NCBI RefSeq assembly: GCF_002305895.1
Contig: NZ_CP022203.1
Span: forward strand, 536,501-600,500
From: Corallococcus macrosporus DSM 14697
GTDB taxonomy: Bacteria; Myxococcota; Myxococcia; Myxococcales; Myxococcaceae
DNA length: 64,000 bases
Direction: 5' to 3'
Part shown: one piece after another, positions 1 to 8,380 of the stretch
How the letters are laid out: each line of letters starts with the position of its first letter
Position numbering within the stretch: the stretch's first letter is position 1
Position numbers and translations under genes: made by a program
Notes under the pieces: generated by a model
The model's input: the letters and a program-made list of their open reading frames with translations, nothing else
Database searches by the model: none
Told to the model about the DNA's origin: nothing

Positions 1-830
1 GAGACGAAGCGCCCGTCCTCGCGCACCAGGTGGAAGCGGTGCGTGAAGCCCTGGGGGGCCTCTCCAGGGAAGTGGATGCGAATGGTCTCCTGGCCCTCCA
101 CGCGCCGCGGCCAGCCGCCGTGCGCGGCGTCGAAGTCCGCCTCGGCGCTCGCGCCGAGCACCTGCACGCGCAGCCCCAGGCGACGGGCGGTGTCGTCGAG
201 CTGATAGCGCTGCTTGGTGCGGACCAGGCGGGCCGTGGCGCCTCGGGGCGCGGCCTCACGGCGGTATTCCGCGGTGTAGGTGCCCACCCCGTCGCGCTGC
301 TCGGCGCTCCAGTGCGTCGAGCCGTCACCCGGCAGCACGAACTCGAAGCTCTCCAGGAGCGTGCTCACGAGGCGGCGGCTCGCGCCGCTCCAGCGCGGGG
401 AGAAGCCGAGGCCCGTGAAGCGGCACCGCGTGTCGACGCGCACGTAGAAGGGGCTGCCTTCCAGCTCCATCGCGTCCCCCTGCTCCTGGGAGAGCGCCTG
501 CTCCAGGTCCACGCCGCTCAGGGCCGCGCGCAGGAGCGCGGGGCGCCCCGGTTGCGTCTCCTCGACGACGACCCAGCTCAAGTGGCCCTGGAGGCGGTCC
601 TCCGCGCGGGGCGAAGGGACTCCGTCGAGCGTGGCGGTGGACGCGAACGAGAAGGCCGCGGTCTGCTGGCGCTCGAAGCGGCACTCGCTGACGCCTGAAG
701 AGGGCTGCTCGGGCTCCGTCGCGCCGCGCGTCGCCGGAGGGGACGCCCCCCGCGTCAGGTCCTCCCACGTCCCGGCCACGAGCCCCATCGCCGCGAGCCC
801 GGCCGCGATGCCCATCACCCGCCCCTTCAT
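1..830 (-). CDS. Secreted protein of unknown function (3' end outside window)
   Basis: I do not recognise this gene. The frame is open from an ATG at 830 to the window edge, giving about 276 visible residues and no stop. The ATG overlaps the stop of the upstream lipoprotein gene as ATGA, which indicates translational coupling and a two-gene unit. Residues 1-20 form a short basic then hydrophobic stretch that looks like a signal peptide or membrane anchor. The rest is charged, with few cysteines, and has no catalytic motif I can name. Third positions are strongly G/C as in neighbouring genes, so the frame is real. Because it is coupled to a surface lipoprotein it probably works in the envelope; that is inference. 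Confidence 0.75.
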   Translation of the reverse strand, partial: MKGRVMGIAAGLAAMGLVAGTWEDLTRGASPPATRGATEPEQPSSGVSECRFERQQTAAFSFASTATLDGVPSPRAEDRLQGHLSWVVVEETQPGRPALLRAALSGVDLEQALSQEQGDAMELEGSPFYVRVDTRCRFTGLGFSPRWSGASRRLVSTLLESFEFVLPGDGSTHWSAEQRDGVGTYTAEYRREAAPRGATARLVRTKQRYQLDDTARRLGLRVQVLGASAEADFDAAHGGWPRRVEGQETIRIHFPGEAPQGFTHRFHLVREDGRFV

Positions 831-2989
831 TCGAGCACCTCGGCGAAGTCCATGGAGCGGTCGAGCAGCGTCTGGGAGAAGCGCCGCGAGCTGAAGCTGA
901 AGAGGTGGACGCGCAGGGTGCGGCTGAAGCGGCGAATCCCGACGCGGCCGACGATGGACACGTCCCCGCGGATGAGCTGCATGCCGAGCTCCCAGTTGGC
1001 GTTGCCGAGCACCACCAGGTTCCCGTTGTCGAGCTGGCCGAAGGCGAGCGAGGCGGTGAGCGGGAAGTCGGTGTTGACGAGCTTGAGGTCGGCCACCACG
1101 GCGGCCTTGACGATGCGGACGTTGATGCCGCCCTCGATGGAGGCGGTGAAGTTGAACCCGGGGGTGATGGTGCGGGCAATGGCCCCGCACATGCCGAGCG
1201 CGTCCTCGCTCTGGAGAAGCTCCCCGCAGCGCGCCGGGTCGGTCGAGACGGAGAGGCTGTCATTCGTCGTCAGGCCGACCTCGCCGCCGAGGCTGATCTT
1301 GAACCCGACGCGCACGGGGCCGAAGCCGAAGCCGAGGCCCGGGAACGCGAACGACTTCGCCGCGGAGAACTCCTCCTCGTGCTCCATGCTGGGGGCGCTC
1401 TGGGCGAAGCTGTGGACGCGCTGGTTGAAGGCGTCCACGGTGATTTCGTAGCCCGTCTCCCCCGGGTCCACGCCGAGCGTGGCCTGCCCCACGGCGCGCG
1501 CGATGGTGACCGAGTAGGAGCGCCCGAGCTTGCCCTCGAGCTCGACCGCGCCCTCGATGCGGCTGGCGGCCCCGGCGCGGTCGAGCGTGTTCTGCGTCAG
1601 GAGCCGCACCCCGATGCTCATGCGGTTCGAGTTCCCGAGCTTGCGGGTGAACTCCTGGTTGAAGCCAATCGACGTCGCGGCGGAGGCGTCCGGCGTCTCG
1701 CGCACCAGGACGACCGGCAGGACGTGGCAGTCGCTCGTGTCCGCCTCGCCCTCGTTGCCCTCCTGCGCGAAGTCCGCCACGAAGCACCCCCTCACCGCGA
1801 AGTCGCTGACGTCCGCCCACGCGCCGCCCTCGCGCAGCGCGGCGCGCGTGTCTCCTTCGGCGAAGAGCTCATGGGCGAAGGTGTTCGCGGTGCCTGGCTG
1901 CAGGTGCTCGATGATGACCTCGTCGACGCGACCGGTCTCCGAGTCCAGGGCGCCCACGGTGAGCGGGAGCCAGTCGCGCTCCGTGCCCTCGGGCGCGATT
2001 GCGTACCGGAGCGTGGCGCGGCCGGGCATGGCCGTGAGGGCCCCGAGCTCCGACGGGTCCTGGCCGAACTGGAGGTCCTCGGTGATGCCCGGCGCGTCCG
2101 CCTCGAGCTCCGGCGGCACCTCTTCCGGCACCAGCCCGGAGATGTAGGGGTCGCGGCCGTTGACGACGAGCGTGGACTGCACCACGAGGCTGGGCGCGAG
2201 CTTCTCCTCGGTGGCGCCGGGGGCGACGTAGGGGAGGACGGCCACCGACGAGTCGGGCTCCATGGCCTCGTAGCGGACGTCGATGAGGTTGCCGCTCCCG
2301 TCGTTCGGGGTCGGCTCGATGTCGAAGGTGTAGACACAGCCGCGGCCGAGCTCCGGCGCCGAGGCGTCGGCGACGGTCCGGCACGCCTGGTTGGGCTCGG
2401 CGCCGCGGGCCGCTTCGGTGAAGGTGACCGCCGGGTAGTCGATGCCGGTGTCCGGCTCGTCGCCGTCGAAGGTGACGCGCAGGTTCACCGTCTTGTCGAC
2501 CAGCGCCGCGCACAGCGAGGTCGGCCAGATGAAGCCGGCGAAGCGCTGCTCCTGGCCGTCACCGACGAGGTCGACGTCGATGGCGCTGGAGGCGCACTCG
2601 ATGGGCTCCGCGGGGTTGGCGGGGTTGGCCTCGATGAAGCTGAAGCTGACGGCGACGTTGCGGGTGGCCGGCGCGTTCGGGGTGAGGCTCGTCGACGTGA
2701 TGCCGAACTGGATGGGCACGCGGTTGTTGACGAAGACGGGCTTGCTCAGGTCGTAGCGCACGTCGAGGTACGTCAGCCGCGCCTTCGTGAGGCACACGCC
2801 GTTGTCGGCGCTGTTGGGGCACACGGCCACGGGCGGCTCGCCCGCGTCGGGTGTCACGGGGGAGGGGTCGACGGGGTCCGTCCCGCCGCACGCGCCCGCG
2901 ACCAGGGCGAGGAGCGCGCCGAGGGCGCTGTTCCTCCGTCTGGAGTCGCGACGCGGGGTGGGGGACGGGGATTTCGCGGGGTGCTTCAT
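827..2989 (-). CDS. Large lipoprotein of unknown function
   Basis: A 720-residue protein with an N-terminal lipoprotein signal: a basic stretch (residues 1-20), a hydrophobic run, then the lipobox VAGAC with the modified cysteine near residue 34. It should therefore be anchored to a membrane. The start at 2989 is chosen because GGAGG lies 8 bases upstream and the signal peptide begins there; a longer in-frame extension to 3037 has no such support. The mature part begins with an Asp/Pro/Glu-rich linker and continues with beta-rich, cysteine-containing segments (CASS, CRTV, CFVADF, CGELL). I recognise no named domain. The 3' end overlaps the next gene by four bases, so the two are probably co-expressed. 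Confidence 0.85.
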   Translation of the reverse strand: MKHPAKSPSPTPRRDSRRRNSALGALLALVAGACGGTDPVDPSPVTPDAGEPPVAVCPNSADNGVCLTKARLTYLDVRYDLSKPVFVNNRVPIQFGITSTSLTPNAPATRNVAVSFSFIEANPANPAEPIECASSAIDVDLVGDGQEQRFAGFIWPTSLCAALVDKTVNLRVTFDGDEPDTGIDYPAVTFTEAARGAEPNQACRTVADASAPELGRGCVYTFDIEPTPNDGSGNLIDVRYEAMEPDSSVAVLPYVAPGATEEKLAPSLVVQSTLVVNGRDPYISGLVPEEVPPELEADAPGITEDLQFGQDPSELGALTAMPGRATLRYAIAPEGTERDWLPLTVGALDSETGRVDEVIIEHLQPGTANTFAHELFAEGDTRAALREGGAWADVSDFAVRGCFVADFAQEGNEGEADTSDCHVLPVVLVRETPDASAATSIGFNQEFTRKLGNSNRMSIGVRLLTQNTLDRAGAASRIEGAVELEGKLGRSYSVTIARAVGQATLGVDPGETGYEITVDAFNQRVHSFAQSAPSMEHEEEFSAAKSFAFPGLGFGFGPVRVGFKISLGGEVGLTTNDSLSVSTDPARCGELLQSEDALGMCGAIARTITPGFNFTASIEGGINVRIVKAAVVADLKLVNTDFPLTASLAFGQLDNGNLVVLGNANWELGMQLIRGDVSIVGRVGIRRFSRTLRVHLFSFSSRRFSQTLLDRSMDFAEVLE

Positions 2990-3169
2990 GCTGGACCTCC
3001 AAGTGGGTGCCGCGTGGGTCGGTCCGGGCCTAGGCAATGGCCGTACCAGCGCGCCGCGCGAGGGAGCCGGCGCCGTTCGCGGCCCTGCTTGTGGGGCGCG
3101 GCCTGTAGGGAGCTCCCGACACCCCTGGGGACGCAGCCGACACCCGGCCCTGTGGTAGCTTCACGCGCC

Positions 3170-4489
3170 ATGTCCAGCGGAACGACGCGCCCGGATCGCC
3201 CCGTGGGGCTCCCCATCCGCACGCTGACCATTGAAGTCCTGGGAGGCCCGGACGAGGGCCGCGCCCACACGGCGGACGGCGAGACGGTGACGGTGGGGAC
3301 GGCGGAGAGCAACGAGCTGCGCCTGGCGGACCCCACGGTGTCCCGGTACCACCTGGAGCTGTCGCGCAAGGGGGACCGCGTCGCCGTGGCGGACCTCGGC
3401 TCCACCAACGGCACGGCGGTGGGGCCCGTGCTCCTCGAGCGCGGCACGGTGGCGCCGGGGACGGTCCTCACGCTCGGGCGCACCTCGCTGCGGGTGGGGG
3501 ACGGGCCCACGCGCACGCTCTCCCTGCATGACTCCGGGGCCCTGGGGCCGCTGCGAGGCCAGAGCGCCCCGATGCGGCGGCTGATGGCGCAGATACTCCG
3601 GGCGGCCCGGACGGACGCCTCGGTGCTGCTCCAGGGCGAGTCCGGCACGGGCAAGGAGCTCATCGCCCGCGCCCTCCACGACGAGAGCCCGCGCGCGAAG
3701 AAGCCCTTCGTGACGCTGGACTGCGGGGTCATCTCGCCGGGGCTCGTCGCCAGCGAGCTGTTCGGCCACGAGCGCGGCGCCTTCACGGGGGCGGAGCGGC
3801 GCCACCTCGGCGTGTTCGAGCGGGCCCAGGGCGGCACGCTCTTCCTGGACGAGATTGGCGAGCTGTCCCCCGCGCTCCAGACGGCGCTGCTGGGCGTGCT
3901 GGAGCGGCGGCGCTTCCGGCGGCTCGGGGGGAGCGAGGAGCTGTCCGTGGACGTGCGCGTCATCAGCGCGACCCACCGGGACCTCCGCGCCGAGGTCAAC
4001 GCCAACACGTTCCGCCTGGACCTCTACTACCGGCTCGCGGTGGTGCGGCTGGAGGTCCCCCCGCTCCACCAGCGCGTGGAGGACATCCCCCTGCTGGTGG
4101 AGCACTTCCTGGGCGAGGCCGGGTACACCGGCCCGCTGTCGGCGCTGGTGCCCCCGCCCCTCATGGCCACGCTGCTGGCGCACCGCTGGCCGGGCAACGT
4201 GCGGGAGCTGCGCAACTACGCGGAGGCCATCCTCGCCATGGGAGAGCCCCCCGCCCTGGAGCAGGCCGCGGGAGGCCCTGGCGCGGCCCCGGCGTCAGCG
4301 CCCGCCGTGGCCCTGCCCCTGGAGCAGGGCTACCGCGAGGCCCGCCAGAAGGTGCTGGAGGACTTCGAGGTCCAGTTCCTCAAGGCGCTGATGGAGCGCG
4401 CGGGGACCAACGTGTCGCTGGCGGCGCGGCTGGCGCGGATGGACCGGAGCTACCTCATCGACCTGCTCCACCGGCACCACCTGCGCTGA
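3170..4489 (+). CDS. FHA domain-containing sigma-54-dependent transcriptional activator
   Basis: A 439-residue enhancer-binding protein that activates RNA polymerase carrying sigma-54. Residues 18-108 form an FHA domain (phosphothreonine-binding, with S58-R-x-H and GSTNGT), so it is likely controlled by a Ser/Thr kinase. Residues about 126-350 form the AAA+ module: Walker A GESGTGKE at 156-163, the sigma-54 contact loop GAFTGA at 203-208 and Walker B GGTLFLDE at 221-228. The last 35 residues form a Fis-type helix-turn-helix. The first ATG in register with the FHA fold (3170) is used; the frame stays open far upstream but that part is antisense to another gene. FHA activators of this build are typical of myxobacteria, and the nearby kinase at 6375 is a natural candidate partner, although that is not shown by sequence. 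Confidence 0.96.
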   Translation: MSSGTTRPDRPVGLPIRTLTIEVLGGPDEGRAHTADGETVTVGTAESNELRLADPTVSRYHLELSRKGDRVAVADLGSTNGTAVGPVLLERGTVAPGTVLTLGRTSLRVGDGPTRTLSLHDSGALGPLRGQSAPMRRLMAQILRAARTDASVLLQGESGTGKELIARALHDESPRAKKPFVTLDCGVISPGLVASELFGHERGAFTGAERRHLGVFERAQGGTLFLDEIGELSPALQTALLGVLERRRFRRLGGSEELSVDVRVISATHRDLRAEVNANTFRLDLYYRLAVVRLEVPPLHQRVEDIPLLVEHFLGEAGYTGPLSALVPPPLMATLLAHRWPGNVRELRNYAEAILAMGEPPALEQAAGGPGAAPASAPAVALPLEQGYREARQKVLEDFEVQFLKALMERAGTNVSLAARLARMDRSYLIDLLHRHHLR

Positions 4490-4492
4490 GGC

Positions 4493-5140
4493 TCAGGGCC
4501 GCCAGTGCAGGTCCCCCGAGGCGCAGACGCGCACGCCCTGGGCGCACTGCTCGGTGAGCGTGTCGAAGCCCAGGTACACGTCACCCTCGATGGCGTTGAG
4601 CTCCACGGGGCAGCTATAGGCGCACCCCACCAGCGCCTCCTCGCGCAGCGCCGCCAGGCCGCCGCCGCTGGCCGCGAGCTCGTCGCAGGACTGCAGCGTC
4701 GCCGTGGTGCGGACGATGATGAACTCCTCCGGCGCCTCGCTGGAGATGGAGGCGCCCGAGAGGCTGCGCAGCGCCTCGCGGACCGCCTCCCGCGCCTCTG
4801 CGCGAGGCAGGCCGGTGATGTCCGGCAGCGGGGCGGGGATGCACACGCGGTGCTCGGGCATCACCGCGCAGTCATGGTCCGCGCACCAGCTCACGAGCTG
4901 CCCCGAGCGGCACCCCGGCAGCCCCCCGAGCCGGACGAAGTCGATGACGAGCGAGGTGGGCACGTCCCCGCCCCCGGCGGGCGCCGCCCGCGAGAGCACG
5001 TAGGCGCCGTCATCCTCCCGGCACAGGAAGCCGTCCAGCCCCTCGCCCTCCGCGCCGAACGTGAGCCGCACCTGCCGCACCTCGTTACACCCGGTGAGCA
5101 GCGCCAGGGCCAGGAGCCCCTCGAGGATGCGTCGTCTCAA
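4493..5140 (-). CDS. Cysteine-rich lipoprotein of unknown function
   Basis: A 215-residue lipoprotein: arginines at the start, a hydrophobic run, and lipobox LLTGC near residue 18. The start is a TTG at 5140 that overlaps the stop of the upstream gene (TTGA), with GGAGG 7 bases before it; no ATG fits the signal peptide. The mature part has about ten cysteines (for example FLCRE, PGCRSG, CADHDC, RVCIP, VGCAYSC), suggesting disulphides in an exported domain. I recognise no family. It is the downstream partner of the PEGA-type protein at 5137 and lies end to end with the FHA activator, with only three bases between the converging genes. Confidence 0.8.
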   Translation of the reverse strand: MRRRILEGLLALALLTGCNEVRQVRLTFGAEGEGLDGFLCREDDGAYVLSRAAPAGGGDVPTSLVIDFVRLGGLPGCRSGQLVSWCADHDCAVMPEHRVCIPAPLPDITGLPRAEAREAVREALRSLSGASISSEAPEEFIIVRTTATLQSCDELAASGGGLAALREEALVGCAYSCPVELNAIEGDVYLGFDTLTEQCAQGVRVCASGDLHWRP

Positions 5141-6342
5141 AACCCCACCTCCGTTCGAACAGGCCGCTGCCAGAGCAGGGCGGTGGTGGCCGCGCCCGCG
5201 ATGACCGCGGCCACGCCCACGGCAATCCAGAAGTCCCGCCGCTGGTAGAGCGCCGGCGCGGGCTCGACGACCTGGCCCTGGATGAGCAAATCCCTCAAGA
5301 CGCCCTCCGCCGTCCCGTGGAGCTGCTTCGCCTCGCCCTGGCGCTCCGTCCGGGCCGCCGCGCGCCCCTGGAGGGCCAGCGCGCCCCGCAGCCGGTAGCC
5401 CTCGCGCTCGGCCTCGGCGGTGAGCAGCACCAGCCGCGGCGCCCGGAGCGCGGTGGACAGCAGGCTCAGCGAGCCCGCCGAGTCCAGGTTCGCCAGGGAC
5501 TCGCCGTAGTTCGCGGACCACTGGCCCGCGGCCAGCTCGGGCGAGGCGGGCAGCGTGGTGAAGGCCACGGCGAGCTCCGGGCCCCTGGCCGAGATGACCT
5601 GGACCGCGAACTGCCGCCCCTCCGCGTCGACGCGCACCACGTGTCGTCCTTCCAGGACCTCGAGTGAGCATGGCGCCATGCAGACTCCGGGCCTCCCATC
5701 CAGGGAGATGCGCGCGGGGCTGGAGTCGGCGGTGATGCGCAGCGTGGCGCGCCCCCGCGCCGCGCCCTGCTCCGCGCCCGCGACGAGCACGCGCCCCACC
5801 TCGGGCGGCAGCACGCCGATGTCCGCGGGCAGCTCCAGCCCGAGGACGCCCAGCTCCGCGGCCACCTGGAGGGCCGCCTCCTCGCGCCGCAGTCCCACCT
5901 GACAGGCGACCTGCCAGAGCAGCAAGCGGGCGGCGAGCGCGCGGTGTCCCTGGCTCAGCGTCCGGGACAGCACGCCCTCATCGCCGACCTGCTGGAGGCA
6001 GTCCGCGAACTCCGCGTGGATGTAGTGCCGCCGGGCCTCCTGCAGGTGCCGCTCGACCTCCAGGAGCTGGACGTCCCCCCCGGGCCGGGTGGTGGAGGCG
6101 GGGAGCTCGGCGAGGCGCAGCGTCACGGGGAGGCCTGGGGGCCGCTCCCGGGCCCACGACTGGACGGAGGCGCGCGCCTCGGGGGCCCCCACGACGAAGA
6201 GGGTGACCGAGGGGCGCGCGGCGGGGGGCTCGGTCGCGGACGAGGCGGCGCCCCAGAGCGCCAGGAGCAGCGGGGCGAGGCGGAAGCTCGGGGAGGAGGG
6301 CCACGCGCGGCGGCGGTATATTGAAGGTTGGGACTGACTCAC
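5137..6342 (-). CDS. PEGA-type exported protein with C-terminal membrane helix
   Basis: A 401-residue protein with an N-terminal signal peptide (about residues 1-36, ending in a small-residue cleavage region), a helical middle section resembling a repeat scaffold (about 90-190), and a PEGA-like beta domain (about 200-260) with ARISLDGRPGVCMAPCSLEVL and a following HVVRVDAEGR. A hydrophobic helix near 375-392 lies just before a short basic tail. The start is a GTG at 6342 with GGAGA upstream. PEGA modules usually occur on envelope proteins and kinase outer domains in this group. It starts back to back with the kinase gene at 6375, with 32 bases between starts, and is coupled to the lipoprotein downstream, so the three may form one sensing unit. 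Confidence 0.85.
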   Translation of the reverse strand: MSQSQPSIYRRRAWPSSPSFRLAPLLLALWGAASSATEPPAARPSVTLFVVGAPEARASVQSWARERPPGLPVTLRLAELPASTTRPGGDVQLLEVERHLQEARRHYIHAEFADCLQQVGDEGVLSRTLSQGHRALAARLLLWQVACQVGLRREEAALQVAAELGVLGLELPADIGVLPPEVGRVLVAGAEQGAARGRATLRITADSSPARISLDGRPGVCMAPCSLEVLEGRHVVRVDAEGRQFAVQVISARGPELAVAFTTLPASPELAAGQWSANYGESLANLDSAGSLSLLSTALRAPRLVLLTAEAEREGYRLRGALALQGRAAARTERQGEAKQLHGTAEGVLRDLLIQGQVVEPAPALYQRRDFWIAVGVAAVIAGAATTALLWQRPVRTEVGF

Positions 6343-6374
6343 CGGAGAGCGTCTCCAAGGTTTGGAGTGAGAGC

Positions 6375-8033
6375 GTGGAGTGGGGTGGCCGTTATCGACT
6401 GACGCGACAGCTCGCGCGAGGCGGGATGGGCGAGGTCTGGGAGGCGAGCGCGACGGGGGAGGGCGGGTTCGCGCGGCGGGTGGCCATCAAGCGGCTCACC
6501 GCCGAGCATGAGCAGAGCCCGTCGCAGGCGCGGATGTTCCTCGACGAGGCGCGCATCGCGAGCCGGCTGCACCACGCCAACATCCTGTCCATCCTCGACT
6601 ATGGCGTGGTGGAGGGCGTCCCGTACCAGGTGCTGGAGTACGTGGACGGCGTCGACGCGGAGCGGCTGCGGCAGCGCGGGCTGGAGGTGGGCGAGGACTT
6701 CCCGGTGGAGCTGGCGCTGCACGTTTGCGCCGAGGTAGCCCATGCGCTCCAGTATGCCCATGAGGCGAAGGATGGTGCGGGGCAGTCGCTGGAAATCGTC
6801 CATCGGGACGTGAGCCCCTCGAACATCCTGGTGTCGTGGACGGGGGACGTGAAGCTGGCGGACTTCGGCATCGCGCTGGCCAGGGACAGGCAGGAGCGGA
6901 CGCTGGCGGGGCTCACGAAGGGCAAGCCGGCGTACATGCCACCGGAGCAGGTGACGCGGGGCGAGCTGGATGGGCGCTCGGACCTCTTCGCGCTCGGGTG
7001 TGTGCTGCACGCGCTCCTGACGGGGCACAGCCCGCTGGCGGGCGAGGACCGGATGGCGGACCTGCTCGCGGGCAAGGAGCTGGCGCTGTCGGACGCGCTC
7101 CCCGCGGATGTCCGCGACCTCGTCGCGCGGGCCGTCCGGAGGGCGCGGCATCAGCGGTTCCAGAGCGCGGCGGCGTTCGCCGAGGCGGCCAGCGGGGCGC
7201 TCGCGGCCCGGAGCGGACGCGCCGGGCGCGCGCTGCTGTGCGATTGGATGGCGCGGGTCCGGGCGAAGGAGGAGGCGGCCAGGGCCAGGCCCGTCTCGGG
7301 GTGGGCCGGCTCCTTCCTGGAGGTGGAGCAGCTCCTGGGCGGAGTCGTGCCGGCGGCGGAGGAGGCAACGGCGGGCGGCGCCACGCCGCCACCTCGAAGC
7401 GAGCCGCGCGCCCCGCGCTGGCGGAAGTGGCCATGGCTCACCGTGCTCGCGCTGGGCGGGCTGGCTGTCGTGAGGCCCTGGAGGCTGGGGCAGGGAGACG
7501 CGCCGCCGCCCGTGGCGCGGTCCGTCTCCGCTCCTGAACCGGCGCCGCGCGCTCCGGAGGAGGTCGCCCTGGCAGAGCGCTCGCTGTCCGCTCCCGCGGA
7601 GGTGGCGGAGGAGGTCGCCCCGGCAGAGCGTTCGCTGTCCGCTCCAGCGGAGGTGGCGGAGGAGGTTGCCTCGGCAGAGCGTTCGCGGTCCGCTCCAACG
7701 CTGGCGCCGGTGACGCGCGCGGCTCCCCGAGCGCAGGAGCCGACCGCGAAGCGAGCGGAGGTCCGCGCTCCTCCGCGCCCGGCGCAGGTCGGCTCAGGGG
7801 CGCTGACGGTGGGAGGCGAGGGGGCCTTGCGCGCCGTGGTCATCATCGACGGCGAGCGCCGAGGCCACGCCCCGATGCTCATCGAGCTCCCCGTGGGCGA
7901 GCATGTCCTGGAGCTGAAGACGCCCGACGGCCACTGGATTGGTCCGAAGCGAATCCAGCTCACCGAGTTCCACACCCCCGCCGCCCCGCTGCGCTGGGTG
8001 GTTCCTGTGGCGCAGGGGGCTTCAGGCAAGTGA
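6375..8033 (+). CDS. Membrane Ser/Thr protein kinase with PEGA-like C-terminal domain
   Basis: A 552-residue eukaryotic-like kinase. It has the glycine loop GGMGEVW (17-23), the ATP lysine K39 in VAIK, the catalytic loop HRDVSPSN (143-150), DFG at 163-165 and YMPPEQ in the activation segment; the HRDxxPxN form is common in bacterial kinases. A probable transmembrane helix at about 352-367 is followed by an Ala/Pro/Glu linker containing an imperfect 19-residue repeat (SLSAPAEVAEEV and variants), then a PEGA-like module near 475-530. The GTG at 6375 is chosen because GGAG sits about 8 bases upstream; a TTG at 6321 in the same frame would overlap the divergent gene. It overlaps the next small gene by GTGA. 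Confidence 0.93.
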   Translation: MEWGGRYRLTRQLARGGMGEVWEASATGEGGFARRVAIKRLTAEHEQSPSQARMFLDEARIASRLHHANILSILDYGVVEGVPYQVLEYVDGVDAERLRQRGLEVGEDFPVELALHVCAEVAHALQYAHEAKDGAGQSLEIVHRDVSPSNILVSWTGDVKLADFGIALARDRQERTLAGLTKGKPAYMPPEQVTRGELDGRSDLFALGCVLHALLTGHSPLAGEDRMADLLAGKELALSDALPADVRDLVARAVRRARHQRFQSAAAFAEAASGALAARSGRAGRALLCDWMARVRAKEEAARARPVSGWAGSFLEVEQLLGGVVPAAEEATAGGATPPPRSEPRAPRWRKWPWLTVLALGGLAVVRPWRLGQGDAPPPVARSVSAPEPAPRAPEEVALAERSLSAPAEVAEEVAPAERSLSAPAEVAEEVASAERSRSAPTLAPVTRAAPRAQEPTAKRAEVRAPPRPAQVGSGALTVGGEGALRAVVIIDGERRGHAPMLIELPVGEHVLELKTPDGHWIGPKRIQLTEFHTPAAPLRWVVPVAQGASGK

Positions 8034-8353
8034 GGGGCGCATCGACACGTTCTCCTCATTCGCTGCCGCTGGACGCGAGGACGGTGGCGGGAAACAACCC
8101 GTTCGACCTCGACACGAGCGACACCTTCCGCTGTCCCCTCGGGCACACCGCAGGCCTCAATCAGATTTCGGAGTTGTACGTCGAGCGGCCTCGCCACGAC
8201 GGTGCTGACGTGTGGGTGACGGACAAGCTGTTCGGCGACCGGCGTGGCGAGTTGAGGCCAGAGCCGCGCCTGCTCATCTCCCCGCGTCTCCGGGATGCAC
8301 TCCAGGCGATGAACGCCCAGGGTTACGCGCTGGAGGCCGCCCACTTCGTGTGA
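8030..8353 (+). CDS. Small protein of unknown function coupled to kinase gene
   Basis: A 107-residue protein whose GTG start overlaps the stop of the kinase gene as GTGA. Third positions are G/C-rich in this frame and it stops just before a hairpin shared with the converging gene, so it is probably expressed. The middle carries CPLGH and the C-terminal half reads like LLISPRLRDALQAMN followed by a hydrophobic end. That layout reminds me of the C-terminal half of small Myxococcus paralogous proteins with two CXXCG motifs (TIGR02264), but the full double motif is absent, so the assignment is tentative. No signal peptide is evident, so it should be cytoplasmic. Confidence 0.55.
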   Translation: MRGASTRSPHSLPLDARTVAGNNPFDLDTSDTFRCPLGHTAGLNQISELYVERPRHDGADVWVTDKLFGDRRGELRPEPRLLISPRLRDALQAMNAQGYALEAAHFV

Positions 8354-8362
8354 ATGGGGCGG

Positions 8363-8380
8363 CCTCGCGCTGTGGCGAGG
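8363..8380. terminator. Bidirectional hairpin between converging genes
   Basis: A perfect 6-bp stem (CCTCGC/GCGAGG) with a 6-base loop fills the gap between the stops of the gene ending at 8353 and the gene ending at 8381. No T-tract follows on either strand, so it may act with Rho or only as a stabilising 3' end. Confidence 0.45.

Noticed and set aside
905-3169. Long plus-strand open frame upstream of the FHA activator
   Set aside because: It is antisense to the lipoprotein gene, lacks domain content, and has the codon-position pattern expected of a mirror frame in GC-rich DNA. The FHA domain starts after the ATG at 3170.
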